Positions 59,690 to 64,000 of a stretch of DNA of 64,000 nt are shown piece after piece (within the stretch, counting starts at the first letter, position 1; each line of letters starts with the position of its first letter). This DNA comes from Mytilisepta virgata. Lineage: Eukaryota > Mollusca > Bivalvia > Mytilida > Mytilidae. A program made the translations under genes and the position numbers. The stretch is from NCBI GenBank assembly GCA_028015205.1, contig CM051516.1, positions 60,082,230 to 60,146,229 of the forward strand, written 5' to 3'. The notes under the pieces are model-generated. The model searched no databases. It saw only the letters and a program-made list of their open reading frames with translations, and was not told where the DNA came from.

Positions 59690-60930
59690 TCACCACCGCA
59701 ACTCAACGGAAGGACCTAGTAATGGCCTGTGTCCATCACAGTTATTTGTCAGCGTAACTTCTCGGATACCGCCGATAGGATTTCGTTCAAATTTTGTAGG
59801 ACAGTCACTGTTAGTCAGCATATGTACTTGATCCTATCGCACCACCATTTTGATTCGACAAATTTTGCTGAAGTTATGGGACTTTAATGTTTTTGTGCAT
59901 GTGACACTACAGGAACACTTTGTGGACGCAGATTTTTATTTGTATTGTACTGCATGCAGTTTTTCTTATTATGTGTTGACATCCATACTGTGCCACCATT
60001 TTTATAAAACACATTTTGTATATCTTGTGTGGCTTCGACTTTTCTCTGCGGGGGAGGACATATGGCTACGTGTATCAATCTTGTTTTTGTTATTAAAATT
60101 ATTAAGTAGTCTTTCTCAAAAACCGGTAATGTAGAAACGAATACTAATATTATAACAGACAAATGTTCTGAAACAACAGTTCATTACAAGGTTTTTCCCT
60201 TGCCACAGTTTGGAAATTATAAAATGTAAATTTTAATCACCAAAACCACATTCTGTCACTTTCATCTCTTTCACATATTGCATTTAAGTGAAATATTAAA
60301 ACATTACTTCATTATACCCCCGGAAAAGAAGTTTGGGGGTATATAGGAATCACCTTGTCCGTCCGTTTGTCTGTCGTACCGTCCGTCCGTATACTTTATA
60401 AGCGCAACATGCATGCAGCAAGATAGTTATCACCAGATGCTTGCGAAGGGGATAATCCAGCTTAAGGGTTTTACATATTTAAAGCTTGTAATCGCAACTC
60501 TTCCTAATCTGTTCAATGGATTCTGATCTAACTTTATATGAAGATTGGGCATCACATGTAGATATTCATGCGGTAAAATAATTATCACCGGATGCTTGCT
60601 TATTACATTTTACACAGTTGTAGTACACTAGCTGCAGATGTAAAAGAAGGAATATGGTTGCTGTCCAAAATTTGGAAATGGAGATGATTCAACTTATACT
60701 CTCAAGAATGAATCAGAATGAACCTTTACAAAGCATATGATGTGACCTCAGTAACCTCTTGTAAAAAAAGTCATAAAAATGTTGTAATTCTCATGTAAAC
60801 AGATGACACAGTATTGTTTTTAAACAATACATAGGTAACTTGCTGATATACCACTATTCCAAAGTTTGAACATTCATAGTATTGCAGCCGGAGGGTATCA
60901 CTCAGTGAGACCACTCACAGTTCTAGTATT
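59690..60930. repeat. Intergenic repeat-like sequence between convergent genes
   Basis: Includes a segment beginning 'tatacccccggaa' with short ccgtccgt repeats (about 60315-60400) and ending near 'gccggagggtatcactcagtgag'. The style is that of dispersed repeats but there is no partner in this window. Confidence 0.45.
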
Positions 60931-61004
60931 ATTTGTTGCTATTTATTGGTAATCTTTTTTCAAAGCAAATGTGGAGGGCTAAAAAAACATTTTCAATGCC
61001 ATTA

Positions 61005-62227
61005 CTATTTCTTTCCTAAATAAAGAGCACCTGGGTAAGAGTAGTTCTCCGTTTCTGAAATTCCAAAACATATCACCCCAAATTTAGACTCTGGATCTAA
61101 ATGTCTTATTGTATGGAATCCTTGTGTTATTTCCATAGAAATAATCTTATATCGTGTATTATCTGTGAATGTAGTTATAGATTTATAATCATTTATATCC
61201 TTTCCATCGAACTTCAAACCATCGACTAAATCAGACTGGACAATTATAAGTATATAGTGCTTGAACCACACAAGAGATGGTGTGTGTAAGTTGTAGTCGT
61301 TAGAAAACTGATCAAGAGCAGGTATTAACGTAAACGTATTATGCTGTCTGATATCCAGTGGGCTGATTCCGAGCAGTAGGGGGATTTCACTATCGATCTG
61401 GACAGGTATTTTAAAACTCTCGTCCTCACAATAAGACCAATTTAGTTTAGGTTGAATGTTTTCAAGTGAGCCATGAATATCTACATAAGTATAATGTGTA
61501 CCAGTAGTAAATAATGATTCAGCACGTGGAACGATAAATCGCTTACCAAGACTTTTTAGGGGAGGAATGAATTCTAGCTGGTAGTTTGGAGCGGCTCCAC
61601 ATCTGGGAGACCCATATGGATGTCCAGAAATTACACCAACGGGATGATTGCTGTTGATAACGGTTCCTGAAAGACTGTCTATAGATTTCACCTGTAATAC
61701 CTGATACGCCCATAAGTTTACTTTAATCACGTCACCGTCGAAGTATTTTTTAGATTGAAATAAAACAGAACCTTTCTCTTCCGATTCATATCGATGTATC
61801 ACCGGAGTAATTTTTAGTCGGATCTCGATAATTGTATAATCATTGCACGCCATTACTATAAATGACGAATTTTCTTGCATTGCCATGTTGAAGACTACAT
61901 ATGATGTATCAAAACTTCGTATAGGAATCGCATAAAAACCTTCACCACCACTATACTCAGTATGAACTATTCCATAAACATCAATGTCCTCCGTTGATGT
62001 AATTAGCACCGCTTTGTTCTGAATGGCAGTACCTGTTGCCATTAGTGACGATGGAAGAGATAAAGAGATTGATGACGTAAAGTTATGTTCACGTGTTACA
62101 CCAGGATGCAAGGACCATAAGAAAACTTTAGATTTAGTTTTAGTCGTTATTGTAAGATTCAATTCTGTTTCCTCTTGTAAATTTCTACTTTCCAGGAATG
62201 CCACCAAGAATTGTTTTGCTGAATGAC
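61005..62227 (-). CDS. IgGFc-binding-type gene, terminal exon
   Basis: Acceptor tttacag on the - strand, then G-H-S-A-K-Q-F to the stop, about 407 residues. It shows the family pattern: tandem beta elements, T-E-D-I-D-V-Y-G, F-D-T-S-Y-V-V-F-N, A-C-N-D-Y-T-I-I-E-I, H-P-V-G-V-I-S-G-H and repeated Cys. The open frame extends upstream to 62321, but that part lies before the acceptor and is intronic. Confidence 0.88.
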
Positions 62228-64000
62228 CTGTAAATTGATGTTTATAAGTTCGTTCAATTTGGTTATAATTTTTTACATATTTCTGTTTGATAAAATATGA
62301 AAGAAAGTAACTCAGGCACATTCTTTTTTTACGAATTCAGGATTATTACATACTTTAACTTAGATAAAAAGATACCATAACAAGTTTACGAGGAAGTTGG
62401 GCTCAAATTAACACTTCGTCCGTTATACAGTTGCCACCAGCAACTTGATGATCATTATTACACATGTATGTTACAGAAACCTTTTGAAATAATGTTGTTT
62501 AAACAATTTAACATGCATTTTTTTTGTCGTTAGGTTGGTTTTGAACTGTTTCCTCTTTTTTGAGCTTGTGATTTAAGCTGCCTATCTGAAAAGGTTGGCC
62601 TTTTATCTTTTAAATTACATATTTACCGTGACATGGTAGCCCGACCCGATAGTTCACTGTCCCAATGTAATTTTTTCATTTCAGATATTCACCCAGCGAA
62701 AATTTTATAATACTAAGAATAGTTTTAAGATATTGAAATTGTACGCATACTTGTACGTAAAAGCAAATTCAACATTTAATTGTCTAGATGACGGCTGCTG
62801 TTAAATCAAGTCAGCATATAATGAATCTTTTACGACCCTATAATGCCTAAGGCTAAAAGATACTGTTGTTACGTTCTGCACACCCGTTTTCACATTTTTA
62901 CCAATTATCATACGAAAACGGTGATATTGAAATACATTATAACTTATGAAAGGCAAGCAGTATCTTTCCCACACAAACACCTGTCCTAAGTGTTTTTTTT
63001 TTTTTCTTAGCATTTTCTTCATCTACATGTGTAACTAGCTGGAAAATAAACCTAATGGAAACAAAGAAGATGCTTAATGCGAAATTAATAAGATCAAATG
63101 CAAAACACTGAAGAACATGGGATTACATACCTGTTGATACTGTTCCCTGAACTTCGGTCTTAGTTTCCGTCTGGAAGATCTCGTTTAATTCTGACCATAT
63201 CATATCTAGTTCGTGTTTGGGTACACACTCTGTAAGTAAATAGAAAATTAAAGTGGTTTTAACATGTGTTGTAATTTCTTATTGCTTCATATATAATCCC
63301 AAAAAATGTAAACTGTGCTTCCCAAGGGTATCACCAGCTTAGATTCTTGCATGAAATTATTACGAAAATTATATTTACTGTTATGACATTTTTGAAAACT
63401 TAAGGATTGCCTCCTCGAACTGGGGGGTTTCTGGTTTTTACTTTTTGGTACTTTTTTAATTTGAAGCTGCACTACATTTTGTTTCATTGTTTGACATTAG
63501 GCTTTGCTAATACGCGAAATGATTTTTTGACTTTCAAAAGTGTTTTGTCACGAGCGTACCTGCATGATAAAGGTTAATACAAAATAGCGTGTCATATCAA
63601 TTATAGATTTTATAATATGAAATTCAAATATTTTCCCTTTTCGTGTCCCTTATTTACAGATTGTACATTGATTGGAGACATATGGCAGCAACATAAGATC
63701 CAGTCAGTGCATTTCGAGGCATTTTGCTAATAAATATGTGTACAAAAATAATACACCTATAAGTATAGAGGAAGACATAAAATATCTAAGCTATAGCAAG
63801 TACTTGTTTTAGAACACATACCTTTTGTTCCATGTATGGCCTCTTTTATTGTTTTTTCCAGGGGCTTCAATGCTATCTCAATCTTTCTATTGATTTCTTC
63901 TTGAATATAACGCTGCAAGGACACGTCTTCCGTTCTATTATCTCTCAATCTATTCCAAGCTGAAGCAACGTTACAAAGAAGTATCGTGCAATATGAAACG
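61005..64000 (-). CDS. IgGFc-binding-type secreted protein gene (5' end off window)
   Basis: Gene-level entry for three - strand exons with matching phase-1 junctions: 64000-63822, 63229-63131 and 62227-61005. The first begins with a hydrophobic Cys-containing stretch ending V-A-S-A, like the end of a signal peptide; the Met lies beyond 64000. The next ~75 residues are helix-prone, and the last exon is an IgGFc-binding N-terminal-type domain running to the stop. Family knowledge: this domain occurs in mucin-associated and immune-related secreted proteins and is expanded in bivalves. The gene converges with the polycystin gene, leaving 1.9 kb between stops. Confidence 0.85.
62228..63130. other. 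Intron of the IgGFc-binding-type gene
   Basis: No feature recognised apart from the splice sites and a poly-T run near 62992-63005. Confidence 0.55.
63131..63229 (-). CDS. IgGFc-binding-type gene, middle exon
   Basis: 99 bp, phase 1-1, acceptor cttacag, donor gtatgt on the - strand. Encodes C-V-P-K-H-E-L-D-M-I-W-S-E-L and continues helix-prone. Its symmetry means it can be skipped in frame. Confidence 0.75.
63822..64000 (-). CDS. IgGFc-binding-type gene, first visible exon
   Basis: Reads from the right edge with an open frame to donor gtatgt (63821-63816), phase 1 out. Signal-peptide-like start, then charged helical sequence with heptad-like hydrophobics (Q-R-Y-I-Q-E-E-I-N-R-K-I-E-I-A-L) compatible with a coiled coil. 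Confidence 0.75.

Noticed and set aside
62228..62321. Met start of the IgGFc-binding-type gene at 62321
   Set aside because: A consensus acceptor ends at 62228 (minus strand) and upstream exons with matching phase exist; the extra N-terminal residues are intronic.

Overview
The window is AT-rich, intron-rich animal DNA. Long introns are full of tRNA-derived SINEs, foldback MITEs, Helitron-like tandem arrays, a Ty3/Gypsy LTR element and tyrosine-recombinase elements. This mix, with a polycystin-1-like gene and an IgGFc-binding-type gene, fits a bivalve mollusc; a mussel-like (Mytilidae) genome is my best guess, by inference only. There is no sign of prokaryotic or organellar DNA.

One gene on the + strand occupies positions 1-59110 and starts left of the window. 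Its left half is a tandem array of one exon: 31 complete copies of 138 bp, a partial copy cut by the window edge (1-60), one 5'-truncated copy (about 29030-29082), and a divergent 141-bp relative at 36517-36657. Each exon is bounded by phase-1 introns and encodes a 46-residue six-cysteine module with spacing C-x8-C-x5-C-x4-C-x3-C-x11-C. Any number can therefore be spliced in or skipped without breaking the frame, and every junction codon is Arg (CGN). From about 8.7 kb the array cycles through three intron/exon subtypes (A, B, C), and from about 16 kb this is a regular higher-order repeat of about 2.33 kb. The first 4 kb holds A/C pairs with a 1056-bp period.

Downstream, 14 further exons (39917-59110) join with matching phases into one open frame. 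In order they encode a GAIN-like region, an intact GPS (C-x-C-x-HLT), TM1, a PLAT domain, further transmembrane segments, the extracellular polycystin (TOP) domain and the six-helix channel-like module, ending at a TAG at 59108-59110. From the divergent module to the stop the frame is 1471 residues. The inferred protein is an 11-TM polycystin-1-like receptor/channel whose ectodomain is a long rod of near-identical Cys-rich modules.

The large introns hold most of the mobile DNA: an internally deleted Gypsy element with IN ahead of RT (4694-8507); a SINE (15381-15672); tyrosine-recombinase/SGNH-hydrolase element remains (about 33500-35095) with stand-alone terminal repeats at 27001-27533 and 40953-41262; two Helitron-like arrays (about 30290-32270 and 49250-50230); a 1.64-kb TIR element (37721-39360); and a 24-bp minisatellite (54360-55275).

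On the - strand, converging on the polycystin gene, are three exons (63822-64000, 63131-63229, 61005-62227) of a secreted protein with a short helical N-terminal part and an IgGFc-binding domain. Its start codon lies just beyond the right edge.
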